A stretch of DNA of 64,000 nt, from positions 8,414,693-8,478,692 of the forward strand of contig OY759265.1 of assembly GCA_963662155.1 (NCBI GenBank), given 5' to 3'. Position 1 is the first letter of the stretch. Every line of letters begins with the position of its first letter. Shown here in pieces: positions 1 through 11,729 of the stretch. Source of the DNA: Lamellibrachia columna (lineage: Eukaryota > Annelida > Polychaeta > Sabellida > Siboglinidae). The notes beneath the pieces were generated by a model. That model worked only from the letters and a program-made list of their open reading frames with translations, was not told the DNA's origin and searched no databases. Position numbers and translations under genes: made by a program.

Positions 1-129
1 AAAGGCATTGCCATTGCCTTGGTTGTCGTGACGGTTACATGGTTTGGTAATTTATTCCAGTAATTAGCCACTCTTTGGCTAAACAATCCTGCCTAACTTG
101 TAGCCATGATCTTATTTCGAAGAGTTTTA

Positions 130-440
130 ACGAGTTTCAAACAATGAAAAACAGAATGTTTTTCCGTGAATCAAGGTGAATCTCGGATTTGCGAGTCATG
201 GAAATTTTCATCTTGAATAAATAAAAAAAATTCTTAAAGAAATAAAACACGATGTATATCAGAGTAAAGTACATTTATTCAGCTTTTATTATTGGTGGTC
301 TACGTCAGCTGCTATGGACTGTAATAGGCACCTCCTATAAACGGCCTCTGCGGGTACACGTTTTGGTCAACTTGCCGATCACAGTTCTACTAGTACTAGC
401 GCTGCCTAAAGGCTAACGAACAAGGATACCAGGCTCGATT
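130..440 (-). repeat. Interspersed repeat family A, copy 1
   Basis: The reverse complement matches 19,080-19,450 in order: the CGTTAG-type block, CAAAACGTGTACCC, GCTGAATAAA, a TTTACTCTGAT block and ATTCACCTTGATTCACG. The AATAAA in the middle might be a polyadenylation signal of a retroelement end, but the class is unknown. Confidence 0.6.
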
Positions 441-1783
441 TCCGAGCAATCACAGAAAAGCACAGCTACTGACTGATGCACACTAAGCATACATACAAGT
501 ACAACAGTTATTTAATACACTAATGCATTGTAAAATTTAAAAGAACGTTCCCATGTTCGGACGCCAGTTCCTGACTTCCCGCCCAAATGGATGATTGCTT
601 GATAAATTGCAATACTGTGCAATAACGCTGCATGATACATTGTAATGTATAGTGGTTGCGCTCGTTTCAAAAACAATGAACTGTCTGATATATCATATAA
701 ACAATAAACAAATAAACTTTTTTCATGTTCTTTGTAGCAATTGCAGAACAAAGTTGTAAATTACATGTCGAACCGATCAGATTAATTTTGTTAATTACTT
801 CGTTTTTGCAGCAACAAACGCCGCGGTTTGCGTAAACCAGAATACCAGGTACCGGGTATGCCAAATAATATGAATGGGAAACAAATATCATGGTTTTGAG
901 CCTATGCACTTATAAGAGTTCTTAAATATAACCATTTGCAACTACAATTAAGAATATCGCGCCAGTGGCTTACTGGAAAAACCTTGTTGAGCACACGTAG
1001 GGCCTACATCACCATAATTTAATTTCCCGCGCCATACTGTTATGTAACCAACCCTACGTCACGACTGTCAAAAAGTTTAGCAATATTCGCTCGGCACATG
1101 AAAATTATATTCCTATACTTTACAATACGGTATGGCCATGTTTACGTCCAAACTCAACGTATGCAACATATTTGGCAATTGTTTACTAAACTAGTCCTTT
1201 TTCTGAGAAAATAGCACGTGACTTTGACAAATGACTTTGCGTATGCGGGCCTCACTTAATACGTCACGCGTACTCTAGGTTATCCGATTTTCATATAACT
1301 ATACGCATACGCTTATCGGTCGCGCTAGTCAATATGTTAGCCCCCAGTCAACCGTAAACGTGTACTCGTGTTTTGTTTGGTTTTGGGGAACGAAGAAATT
1401 TATCAGCCGGCACAGCCTGAACTAGAATTTAAGGTGCTGATCTATAGCGCTGATCTATAAAGCACAGTGCATAATAATAATGCATGCACGCAATAATACG
1501 TCTAGGAATGTATATTACACAATATTTGATTTCGACGAAGTTCTGTGTAAATGATTCAGGAAGATGTGATGCAAGAATTAAAAGATAATCATCCAGACGA
1601 TCTTCGGAGATGGATTCACACACGCCTTGTAATAATAACGCCAGTCTTTAAATGACATAATAGTGAAGCACGTAATCACGTGGCGTCCTGGAACGTAAAA
1701 CGTCATAAAACAGACTACGCAGTTACGTGACCCACGTAGCATAACGACGGCCTTGCACAAATATTGAGGGTTCTGTACGAAAG

Positions 1784-1785
<2 letters not shown>
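441..1785. other. No gene recognised
   Basis: Only short open frames without codon-like bias or motifs. Several CG-containing stretches near 1,240-1,340 could mark a regulatory area, but nothing specific is seen. Confidence 0.5.

Positions 1786-1875
<90 letters not shown>
1786..1875. repeat. (TA)n microsatellite
   Basis: About 45 uninterrupted TA units. Poly-Tyr-Ile frames on both strands come from this run. Confidence 0.98.
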
Positions 1876-1878
<3 letters not shown>

Positions 1879-2189
1879 GAGGACATGGCTGCCGACCGTC
1901 TACTTTGGTGCAGCAGTATCCACCAGCGGCCCGCTTCGAGACTGACCGCCTACTTTACGAGGCGGAGAAGCAGCAAAGCAGAAAGGAGAGGAAGATGTCT
2001 CAACACCTGCACATCTTCCTTCCACCCGGAACTTCCTACCCCGCAGACGTCATCCTCGTTTCGAGGGACCGCTGATGATGATATGTCTATATAATAATCG
2101 GCACGCACCCGAAGGTTATTACGCTAATGTGCATAAAGCAATGCACGGAATTTAAATCTGCCTGCCCCATTTATTTTTTAAAGGGTCCA

Positions 2190-2398
<209 letters not shown>

Positions 2399-2559
2399 AT
2401 TTATAAAACAATACGGCTGATCTCTCTTCGGCGCTCCAGGGGCTCCCACTTAACATCTTTCACCATCTCAGTGACACGGCTTTCCCGATTGTTGATGTTC
2501 TTTACACATCTTGCTTGTCGTCGTTGTACTTTCTCGATTTCTTTGATGTTTTGATGTTC

Positions 2560-2940
2560 TCGACGGTAGGGCCACCGGTGAAATGCTCTCGACGGTAAGG
2601 CCACCGGTGAAATGCTCTCGACGGTAAGGCCACCGGTGAAATGCTCTCGACGGTAAGGCCACCGGTGAAATGCTCTCGACGGTAAGGCCACCGGTGAACC
2701 GCTCTCGACGGTAAGGCCACCGGTGAACCGCTCTCGACGGTAAGGCCACCGGTGAACCGCTCTCGACGGTAAGGCCACCGGGGAGCCGCTCTCGACAGCC
2801 ATGCACCAAGGAGCTGCTCCCGGCGGTATAACCAGTGTAGCCACCGGTGAACCGCTCTCTACGGTAAAGCCACCGGGGAGTCGCTCTCTACAGTATGACC
2901 ACCTGGAGCCGCGCTCGATGTTATGGCCACCGCTCTCGAC
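2560..2940. repeat. 29-bp minisatellite, CTCTCGACGGTAAGGCCACC type
   Basis: About thirteen units, nearly identical on the left and diverging to the right. Because 29 is not a multiple of three and units lack stops, a 245-residue minus-strand frame is produced; I see no sign that it is coding. Confidence 0.95.
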
Positions 2941-3184
2941 GAACCAGGTACCGGGGATATGTGAACGGGTGGAGCGATCGGTCGCGTGTGTGCAAGGAAG
3001 CCAGGTGAAAGGCAACTGTATGCCTGCGTGTGACGTCATGACAGACAGAAACATATCACACACGTGTAAACCGAAATGCCTGACTGAGATCGCTTTTATG
3101 GCATTGAGACATTGGCGCTGAGCGAACAACAACAACAATAAATTAAGTTTGTGAGAACATGTGGATTTTGAGAATTACGTACAT

Positions 3185-3400
3185 GCCGAGGTGAACAATT
3201 AAAGAGGGTGGATGGAAGGAGGGTGAATGACCTGAGGGAAGAGATTGGGATGCAGTTCAGCTTAATTGGAAGAATACAGAGATTTAGACACCTCGGTGTG
3301 GCCGGGTCAGCCGTGCGGGTAGAGGCAGGTCGCGGAGGCAGTGAAAGAGCAAGGCTGCAGCCTCAGGAATAAGGGATGGTTGGAATGGGAATTCAAGACT
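3185..3400 (+). pseudogene. Scrap of LINE reverse transcriptase C-terminus
   Basis: The plus strand encodes Arg-Arg-Val-Asn-Asp-Leu-Arg-Glu-Glu-Ile-Gly-Met and then Leu-Ile-Gly-Arg-Ile-Gln-Arg. It aligns with the Lys-Leu-Arg-Glu-Glu-Val-Gly-Val segment of the LINE fragments at 16.6 kb and 14.3 kb. No longer open frame remains. Confidence 0.4.
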
Positions 3401-6129
3401 GCAGGGATTGAAGACAATTTATGCTGATTGGATAGTGGTCAGTGGATAATAATTAGTTAAGCTGCCAATAGAGAGTAGTAGAACATCTAATTATAAGATA
3501 GTGCAGCCTCCCTTTATGAACGTTAAATTGAGGAAGAACATATGGGTCTATAATAATTTAATACACAAACAAACTGAAAAATGCAATTTATATAATTAAA
3601 GCAATTTAACAATTTTATTTTACTTAACAAACAAGTTGTTGGTGAGAAAAAAAAATTATTTGCTATTTAGAGTGGAGAAATTTTGTGAACAACTTATATT
3701 AGACCCGCTCTCCGGACGGCTAGATAGTGATGATGACGACGACGACGACGACGATCAGAGGAGCATTTTCTAGTTATTTATATGCCATTTATGAATATTT
3801 TAATATCACATTTTATACTATATATATTTTTATCACGTATGATAAGGACCTTTGCGCGTCCCTGTTCACGATTGTGCTTAATGGTTATGTTTTGTTGCGC
3901 CTCTGAGCTCAGGTTCCCGAGGATATAGGCGCCGTAGAGGTTTATTATTATTATGATATGTGACATGTTAGCGGAACCAACACAGTGAAAAACCTTACAG
4001 TGTCGGGGGATTTCATATAAGTTTTAAAGGGGAACTGAAGCAATTTTGTGTTATGCCGTATATTTAAATATATATTATCTAACTATGCATTAATGGTGAC
4101 AGATACCTGCTAATTTATGAGATAAACTGAAAAACTGATTTTGTTCGAGACAAAAATCGACAAAATACATCACTGCGTATCGCCATTTTGTTGTCGAAAC
4201 GAGTGGTTTGAGTCGCGTATATCTAATCAATGTAAATTTTCGATTTTTTGCGATTTATTTCGTAAATAGGCATTCTGGAGCGAAAAAAAAGATATGGGTC
4301 TCTGTTATATATACAAGTGTTTACACACGTCAACAAAATAGCGTTTTTGTTCGTTCCAAATAAAAAAAGTTAAAGAAATTACAACAAAACACGCACAAAA
4401 TCGTGGAAAACGCCGCACTTCTCGAACACACGAGATGCTAACCAACGAGAATATGCGATAACGGAATACCGGAACTATTTTTTACTTGTTGACAAGATGG
4501 ATGCATCGCTTGGGACAGTTTTACCAGATCTGCTACTAGCGATTAGTGGTTTACTGAACTTCCGTAATAGTTGTCTATCTTTGGAGAAATGGAAACCACA
4601 GACGAAGAGTCTAGTTCGACAGGCCACACGGAAACAACCGTTGACAGTCGTAAAATGTCACCGAGTGTGCGAGTCACGCTCCAGACTCCAGTCCAGGTCG
4701 GCTTCGCCTTTGGCTTTGTTGACGTTGGATTCAGGAAAAATTACAATAGCGCTTTGACTGTCAACGATTCCTGACTAGGTAATGTGATGTGGTGAACCTG
4801 TGGAAATTGCGTCCCGATGTCTGCGCACGTTTACGTTGAGTCATGCTGCGCCGAGGAAGCTACCATGCCTAGGGCTAGGCTATGGCTATGCAGCACCGTG
4901 TGCCCGACCGCGTTGGTGCTCGCATCACCGTACGAAGGCGAAGACGATGATTTTGTAGTGATATGCACAAACAAAGCGGTGCTAGATGTTGGTCTGCTGT
5001 CATTGCATGATTTGCGTGCCGACTCATCGATTCGCTAGCAGGTCAGTAATTCAATTGTTATCGAATCATTGCCATTTTAATAATCATATTTTTTCTGCAT
5101 ATTTCTTTTACCTAGCCCGAGGGCGAGGTCCGAACTACAATGGCAATGCAAGCAGGCTTTTCTCTTTATTTTGTATCTAATCTAATGAAGTGTACCGTGA
5201 CTGTATTTTAATATTGGGTTTGATTTGTTGTTGAATAACATTGATGACAATAATAAAATGAGGGTTTATTTAATTCATTATGTGAATATATATATATTCT
5301 TAAATGTTACCGTAATCGTGATTGTAATAATGATTGTAATCATGACTACATTAGTAATTGTGATTGCAGTAATTACTGTAATCATGATTACGTTAATATT
5401 CGTACTTGTAATCACCCCTCTCTGTAGCACATCACACCTTGTTGTTTGGTGCAATGTAATCATTTAAATAACAATAATTAACTACTGACAGTATGTAATG
5501 TTCACAGTTTTGCAACTATTATGGTAATTATGGAATTAGTGCTATCAACTAACCATGACAAATTATATTTCAGGCTCAGGAAAGGCAAGACAAGTAATCC
5601 CATCCTGCGATGTGGGAAGGATCTGTGATGTCTATTCTGAACCAAATTGAATTGATGGAAAGTTTAGCTATGGAGATTGACTTGACACAGGTGAGTGTAC
5701 TGATAATCTGATATAGACAAATTGTGAGGCACCCACAGTATGCAGCAGGTCGAAAAACAACCTGGAAAACTACAAAAATTCCCACTAAAATATTAATAAC
5801 TGAATGATGTGAATGCCTTCTTATCCATATCCCATTTCTGTCAACAAAAATGTTACCTGCAACATCTTGCATGTCACTACACACAATTTCATTTATATTG
5901 AGACCAACATAAAATATATCAACAGTTTATTCACATAAAAAAACAATTACCAAAGAAATAAGGCTTGACTAAAAACAGTGACTTCTTACCACCGGGAAAT
6001 ACAACCTGGAACATGGATATCACAGTTACACACATCATTATTATGCCACAACATTATCAAATATACTGGTAGTTTAGCTTAGGAAATAATTAATCTTTAT
6101 AAAGCCAAGGCATTTTAACTGTTTCACCA

Positions 6130-6620
6130 TCATCATCTGTACCAATGGCAATAGACTACTTGTTTTGATTGGACAGTAAATGTACACCAATCATGTGTAA
6201 CAATATTACTTGTTCTGACTGACAGTAAACGTACACCAATCATGCATACCAATACACTACTTGTTCCTACCAACAGTAAATGTACACCAATGTCTCATTC
6301 TGGAATCTGCACCATTTCACTACTTCTTCTGACAGGAAATGTACACCAATCATGTGTATCCAATATACTACTTGTTCTGACTGAATCTACTACTTGTTCC
6401 TACAGACAGCAAATGTAAACCAAGCATCTCATTCTCTACCAAATACACTACTTGTACTGACAGTAAATGTACACCAATCATATGTATCAATACACTACTT
6501 GTTCTGACTGATAGTACTTGCACACCAACCATCTGTTCCAATACACTACTGGCACTAAATATACACCAATACACTACTTATTCTGACTGATAGTACATGT
6601 ACACCTAACATATTCAATTC
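6130..6620. repeat. ~60-bp imperfect tandem repeat
   Basis: Units contain ACTACTTGTTCTGACTGACA, GTAAATGTACACCAATCATG and CCAATACACTACT, repeated about eight times with many indels. It lies inside the Kolobok-like element. Confidence 0.75.
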
Positions 6621-6699
6621 ACCTTTCACTCATCCAGGGGTAGAAATCAGCACACTTTCCTGACAGACACCCCAGTATCCGAAAGACCTTGGCTGATAG

Positions 6700-7178
6700 A
6701 TCAGACATGAGTACAACCTGTGTCACAGTTTATGGCTGTTTGGTGTGTGGCAGGTGCAGAAAAGTGACATAAGTTTTTCTCACGAATGACAAACTTCTTC
6801 TCTTTCTCATAGGTGTCGGAGCTGCTTGAGTCACCCTCGGTTATGTCGCTGTTATCACATAGTGTGCATCATCTGCACCAATGTCTTTATTCTCACTGAA
6901 TCTGATGGAAGCTTCACATAGGAGTAGTCATGATCAACGTTCATTGGTGCAATAATGTCATCCGTGACTACAGCAGCATTCGCGAAGTGTCGCACTTGAA
7001 ATATCGTTACCGGATCGATTTGCGTTTCAGCATCAGTTGTATGTTGTGCCACAGCAGTAGTAGCAGTGATGGCACTAAAGGTGACATCCGTAATGTAAAG
7101 ATTGACGGCATCACCCGTAGCGCTGGATGCTTCAAAACTAGTACCTGTACTTGTATGAACCAATGGTGAATCCTTCAT
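6700..7178 (-). pseudogene. Middle segment of the THAP transposase (two adjacent frames)
   Basis: At 6,855-7,178 the minus strand encodes a Thr/Ala-rich stretch ending Val-Asp-His-Asp-Tyr-Ser-Tyr-Val, like the Asp-His-x-Tyr-Ser motif that follows many THAP domains. Immediately downstream, in another frame (about 6,840-6,700), comes Asp-Ser-Ser-Ser-Ser-Asp-Thr-Tyr-Glu-Lys-Glu-Lys-Lys-Phe-Val-Ile and two later Cys. From memory of THAP-type transposase proteins of marine invertebrates this resembles their Lys-x-Ile-Val-Phe-Glu segment. The frame change could be an intron or a frameshift. Confidence 0.4.
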
Positions 7179-7734
7179 CTGAAAAGATTACACATACAGT
7201 GACTTGAACATTTTACAAAATTCATCTTTTGCATAATAAAAATGAATCACAATGTGAGAAACTTTCTCTTGTATATATTATTTTTAGAATATAAGAGTGC
7301 CAGTGTCATATAGAATGTATAAAGTAATCAACCACAGGGAAAAGCATTTTCCCTATGGAGCCATGTTAATTCAACCAATGGGTCTTTCACTGATCTCTTA
7401 ATGTTTTTAATGAATCTGTTTGGTCAGTTTGACGAATGCCACTGGTAACATAACCAAACGCATGTAACCAAAATTGTAGCATCCTAGCTCCAAAGTGCAT
7501 TATATTATCTAATCAACATTGCACTGTTTTCAATGGGCCAGGGAGGTCAAAATTCTATAAGGGGTCCAAATTCCATAACAAAATATGGACCCATAGGTAC
7601 ACTTTCTATGGGGTTCCTTATTTTATATCTGACACTCGATTTAGATAACATAATGCATGAATATTGTTATTGGACCAAATGCAGATCTATGCTTGTGACA
7701 TCTTTACCTTATAAATGCTGCATGCACACACACA

Positions 7735-7737
7735 TAC

Positions 7738-7793
<56 letters not shown>

Positions 7794-7810
7794 GTAAATA
7801 TATATATAAT
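7735..7810. repeat. (TA)n microsatellite with ACAC flank
   Basis: About 25 TA units interrupted by TATG. Low complexity only. Confidence 0.95.
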
Positions 7811-8664
7811 TATTAGGTATTATACTGAAAGCATCTGCTAGATAGTTGGTGCATGGACAAAAGCCCCTCCCGACAAAAGCCCCACAGACATAAGCTTGTT
7901 TCAATTCAATTATACTGTTCATGACTGTTGCTGTAGTACACAGAGACAAGATATTGTCATGATTATACTTCAGGCATGTGGTCAATTCCATTCCGGAATT
8001 GGAACTGACCCTCAATTCCAGTTCCGGAATTGGAATTGACTACAAACATTTTTTTTTTATTGAATTTGTTTTTCCAAAATTGATTTTTTGGGAATTGGAA
8101 TTGATTTTGTTGGAATTATTGACTTGATACTGTTAATATTTACCCTGATATTTACTTATATTACTTTTAAAATCATATTTGTCTTCTATTAGCATGTCAC
8201 CCTGAATCTGGTAACAGCCAGGAAGTTGTCAACATTACAGCACATACACTGTCTACTCTGGTATTGAAACATTGTGACCAAGAACAATATAATCAAGCAT
8301 TTGCATCAAAAAGAAATATTAAGTTACTGTAACAGACAGTAAAACCAAAATCAGACCGTTCAGGCCTCATTTTCTTTCTCATTGTAGAAGGTTTATTTAC
8401 AGAGATTGCCAATTAAGGGCACCTGCCTGCTCATTCCCTTTGTGTGAGAGAGGAAGCCTGCCCCACTTGAATGCAGCCCCTTGTTTATCCAAGCCTAATG
8501 TTCAGCCCACAAGTTTCCCATACTAAACATGTCACTGGTCACCTGTACAATGCTGTTACATGTGGCTGTAGGGTTTGCCCTTTGTAGTAATTAAAAATGT
8601 CCCCATGGAGAATACATGTTGGAGATTAGGATGTTGAAGACTCAAACTTTCCAGTAAATCCGCC

Positions 8665-9705
8665 TCCTAGTATATTTGCTCCCCCCCCCCCGGACATCTG
8701 CCCCTTTTTTCTATGATAGTTGACAAGTGAAAATCAGTTTGCAGTTTTATCATTATTACTACAATAACATAACATTCAATGACAAGTCAAAGTCACTTTA
8801 GCCTAATGCAATGGCCTATCCCCTGGAGTGTGTATGAGATGATCTTGTCACCAGTTGTTTTACAGGTATCATTGATAGTCAGATCAGTGGTGGAAGATGG
8901 GTTCTTGGGGTGATGCTTCCACAAACAGTGGTGGACAGTAACGAGTCAGAGATCAGCTGGTTTGGAGTGCCCCTGGTATTAGCTGCCTTAGTTTTCAGGT
9001 CCTCACGGACCTTGGCAGCTTCTATCTGTGCCGTGTCACCATCATGGTTGCAGGCAGTCTTGTTGATCACATTCTGGATCTGGAGATCAGATCAGTGACC
9101 ACAGCACCCTTGCATGATCAGGATCGACGCTGGCTTCACTCCCAATGAAGAGTAATCTTGTTGGTCCCCCTTCTTGGTGTAGGAATGACACTCAAAACAT
9201 GACCTCCTCAAATGCTAGTAGTAATTTCCATGGTGAAGTTATAAGTGAATTCTGACAACTCTGGCTTGTGCATCCAGTTTTATAGGAAAATGGATTCACT
9301 CCAACTCTCCATGGTAAATGCAATTCAAAAGAAACCTTGTTGAGATGGCTTCTTTCAAATATCCTCAATTGTCCTAACATGTCCAGGTCCTAATGTCACT
9401 GGCTTCTTCCACAATTGCAATAAAGATAATCCTTTGATTACAGGATCATCTCCAACTACATAAAGTAATTTACTTGGCTGATCTTGCACAAAGAACATTA
9501 ATTGCAATTAGGGTAATATATATATATTGAATTCATGTTCAGAAATAAAAAAATAAGTTAAAAAAACATTTCTTAAAAAAACTTACAAATAATCCAGAAG
9601 CTATAGACAGGGGGCAAATGTCCAGATGTTGAATAAGGCAAGGGGCTAATGTCTGGGGGGCAAGTGACAAAGGGGCAAATGTCCGGAAGGGGGGCAAATG
9701 ACCTG
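8665..9705. mobile_element. MULE-like element nested in the hAT-like element
   Basis: The left end reads ATTTGCTCCC followed by a C-run, CGGACAT and TGCCCCTTT. The reverse complement of the right end reads ATTTGCCCCC, then TTCCGGACAT and TTGCCCCTTT. G-rich subterminal repeats (GGGGCAAATGTCC-like) continue inward on the right side to about 9,600. This style of end, with repeated C/G blocks, is the same as in the MULE at 19,744-22,162. The exact outer limits and a target duplication are not clear. Confidence 0.5.
8879..9070 (-). pseudogene. Possible fragment of a FLYWCH/MULE transposase
   Basis: The minus-strand peptide has Cys-Asn-His-Asp-Gly-Asp, then Glu-Ala-Ala-Lys-Val-Arg-Glu-Asp-Leu-Lys-Thr-Lys-Ala and Thr-Arg-Gly-Thr-Pro-Asn-Gln-Leu-Ile. 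This resembles the segment just after a FLYWCH zinc finger (final His-x-His, then a basic helix with Lys-x-x-Ala) in MULE-type proteins. It lies between the MULE-like ends described above, which raises its credibility. No catalytic part is preserved. Confidence 0.3.
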
Positions 9706-9875
9706 GACCCGATATAAGCAGGGGAAACTGTTCAAAACTCAGATTAATGACCCAACTGTCCAGGGCTGTCCAAAATGTCTGGTTTTGTTAGCAAAAATCC
9801 AGGAGAGGTGTCCCAGCAGAATGTACATATGAAATGGCTGGATGCCATTTTAAAGTTTTTTATATGGCAAACCTG

Positions 9876-9908
<33 letters not shown>

Positions 9909-11238
9909 CATTTAACAAACAATAATTTTTTAATCATATCTAATTAAATATGTTTGTGCACACGTGACAAATAAAACTGTGTTAAAACGAATTGGATTTG
10001 AATTTTTCTTTAGCCTAGGATTTTAACGTTTTGGAATTGATTTTTTGCAAGGCGGAATTAGAACTGATTTTTTGGAATGGACAAAACAGAATTGACCCCA
10101 TGCCTGATATACTTCCTTCATATGTATAGCTTGTACTAATACTATTGTGGGTTGCCGACAGTTGCCCCCTCCACCCACGGTATTCATTACAGTGTTATCA
10201 GTCGACTTAGAATAAAATGTAATTAATACATCTCTATGAACTTCCGGTTATTACATGTGGGGTTTAATCTGATCAATAAAGAAAATTAATTTTATATAAT
10301 TTTGCCTTATTGTCAAGTCACAAGAATTCAGACAGAAATTGTAAAGTGTCATTATAGAAAGCAAACATGTAATCTGACAGTGTTCAACTGGGTAGATGAC
10401 GATGCCTTAGTAAGTTTCCTTTCCAGCTAGCTAGACATTGCATGGGTGAAATGCATTTTACTTAAATATTTAAATACTTTTAAACAGTTTTTGTAACTGC
10501 ATTTGCACTTAATCACAATGAAAGTATTTGTATATTTTAAATATTTCCATAAAGAATTTGAAATGTAAACAGCAACAGTAGGCTTCTGTTGCACTATAGT
10601 CTATACTGTCTTTTGGTCGTGTTTCTCCCATGCATCCAACCCTCCCCCCAGGCTTAGCCTTACGCTTGCTGCTTGCTCTCTAGGCATTTAGAACACATGA
10701 GTATGAGACTTATTATGACTGTCAATAAATAATATCAAATTATTTTCTTGAATAATTTTGCCTAGTACATACGCCATGGCCCATGCCATAAGGTTGCAGT
10801 ATATCCTGTAGCACTTACTGAGTTATTGTTATTGTTCTGAGTACGGCCACGTATTGACGGTACGTATCAGTCGTATGATCACGTCGAATATAAATCGGCG
10901 GATTGGAAAACACTCGTAATTATATCAAACTATTAACACTTACTCGCACTTTATTGTATTCATACATTTCGATTTACTGTGGGTCATATATATGCTGACG
11001 TTGAAGCACAGCTGTGCTTATTGGGGTGGAACTATATTGTAATCGTAGTGATAAGTCACAATGGTAACGGTAATCCAATTTACTAACCTGGTTTCGGCTC
11101 GTCGCTTCCTACGCATCGCTCTGCCCTCTGATATCTGACGTTTCCTTGTCGCAGCATAGTCTGTAGATGCATGGTCATATGCGAAAAAAAAGATCTAAGA
11201 TGGAACGGTATCTTTGACTAAGAATGACATCTTGATGC

Positions 11239-11478
11239 TCACCGTCTGTCCATGCTCATCACATAGTCTTTTGTCTTGTTATCTGCATCGGACAAGTGCT
11301 CACTCGCAGAGCCTGCGGCTGGCGGACACGGCAATTTCCGCATTTGCAACCACATTTTCCGCTGCAAATTCTTCCTGGGAAGTCGATCAAAAGTTTTTTT
11401 CCTTGCATTTGTAGTACTAGTTGATATATCCAGGAGCCATCCAGTGCACACCAGTTTTCTTTTTATTCGATTTTCCAT
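11239..11478 (-). pseudogene. Decayed THAP-like DNA-binding domain of a transposase
   Basis: The minus-strand frame contains Phe-Asp-Arg-Leu-Pro-Arg-Lys, Arg-Lys-Met-Trp-Leu-Gln-Met-Arg-Lys and Ser-Glu-His-Leu-Ser-Asp-Ala-Asp. These match in order the THAP landmarks: the Phe-x-x-Phe/Leu-Pro block, the Arg-x-x-Trp helix and the Cys-Ser-x-His-Phe block. The penultimate zinc ligand is replaced (Ala-Ser in place of Cys-Ser), so the finger is probably non-functional. It sits about 250 bases from the TTAA-flanked end of the surrounding element, as expected for the N-terminal exon of a Kolobok transposase. Confidence 0.45.
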
Positions 11479-11729
11479 GCGTTTCGGCCGTTTTTCCGAG
11501 AGGTTTTTACTGTGTGAACGCGGTGCCAGGAGCTCGTACTCAAACCACTCTGCCGCTGAGCCCCCCGCAGAGCAATATGGCGCCGCCCAGCGAAGATAAT
11601 GGCAAAGTTAAAAAGGATATTACAAGATTACCGTGGCGTTGCGCCCATCATATAAGGGTGATATATACTGTAAATGGTATGTTATTATGTTTGGGCTATG
11701 GTTGTTCAAGTGCTTCACCCCCCCTTTAA

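Larger units (their letters stand above)
7971..10106. mobile_element. hAT-like element with 18-bp inverted ends and 8-bp target duplication
   Basis: The left end (7,971-7,988) and the reverse complement of the right end (10,089-10,106) agree at 17 of 18 positions and begin CAGGCATG, a hAT-type terminus. The flanking eight bases are TTATACTT on the left and ATATACTT on the right (7 of 8), the length expected for hAT. Subterminal copies of a GGAATTGGAATTGA-like motif occur inside both ends. I found no hAT transposase frame, so it is non-autonomous or decayed. It contains a second, MULE-like insertion. Confidence 0.75.
4028..11725 (-). mobile_element. Kolobok-like DNA transposon, TTAA-flanked, degenerate, with nested insertions
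   Basis: The two ends are inverted copies of a 15-base terminus of the form AGGGGNNNTGAAGCA (12 of 15 identical), and each is immediately flanked by TTAA (4,024-4,027 and 11,726-11,729), the target duplication of Kolobok and piggyBac elements. Minus-strand coding remnants lie in transposase order from the right end: a decayed THAP-like domain (11,239-11,478), a Thr-rich linker ending Asp-His-Asp-Tyr-Ser (6,855-7,178) and a Lys-Glu-Lys-Lys-Phe-Val-Ile segment (about 6,700-6,840). THAP plus TTAA points to Kolobok rather than piggyBac. No intact catalytic region is visible. A hAT-like element (7,971-10,106) is inserted inside. The two termini could belong to two separate copies, which is the main doubt. 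Confidence 0.5.

Noticed and set aside
2401..3138. 245-residue minus-strand frame with Glu-Arg-Phe-Thr-Gly-Gly-Leu-Thr-type repeats
   Set aside because: Produced by the 29-base minisatellite; no start context, splice sites or family resemblance.
4497..5038. Plus-strand frames of 67-86 residues near the left end of the Kolobok-like element
   Set aside because: No recognisable motif and overlapping frames; possibly decayed element sequence.
5300..5420. Possible structured RNA from repeated GTAATCATGATTAC-like palindromes
   Set aside because: Better explained as a local AT-rich palindromic simple repeat; no conserved stem-loop architecture is visible.
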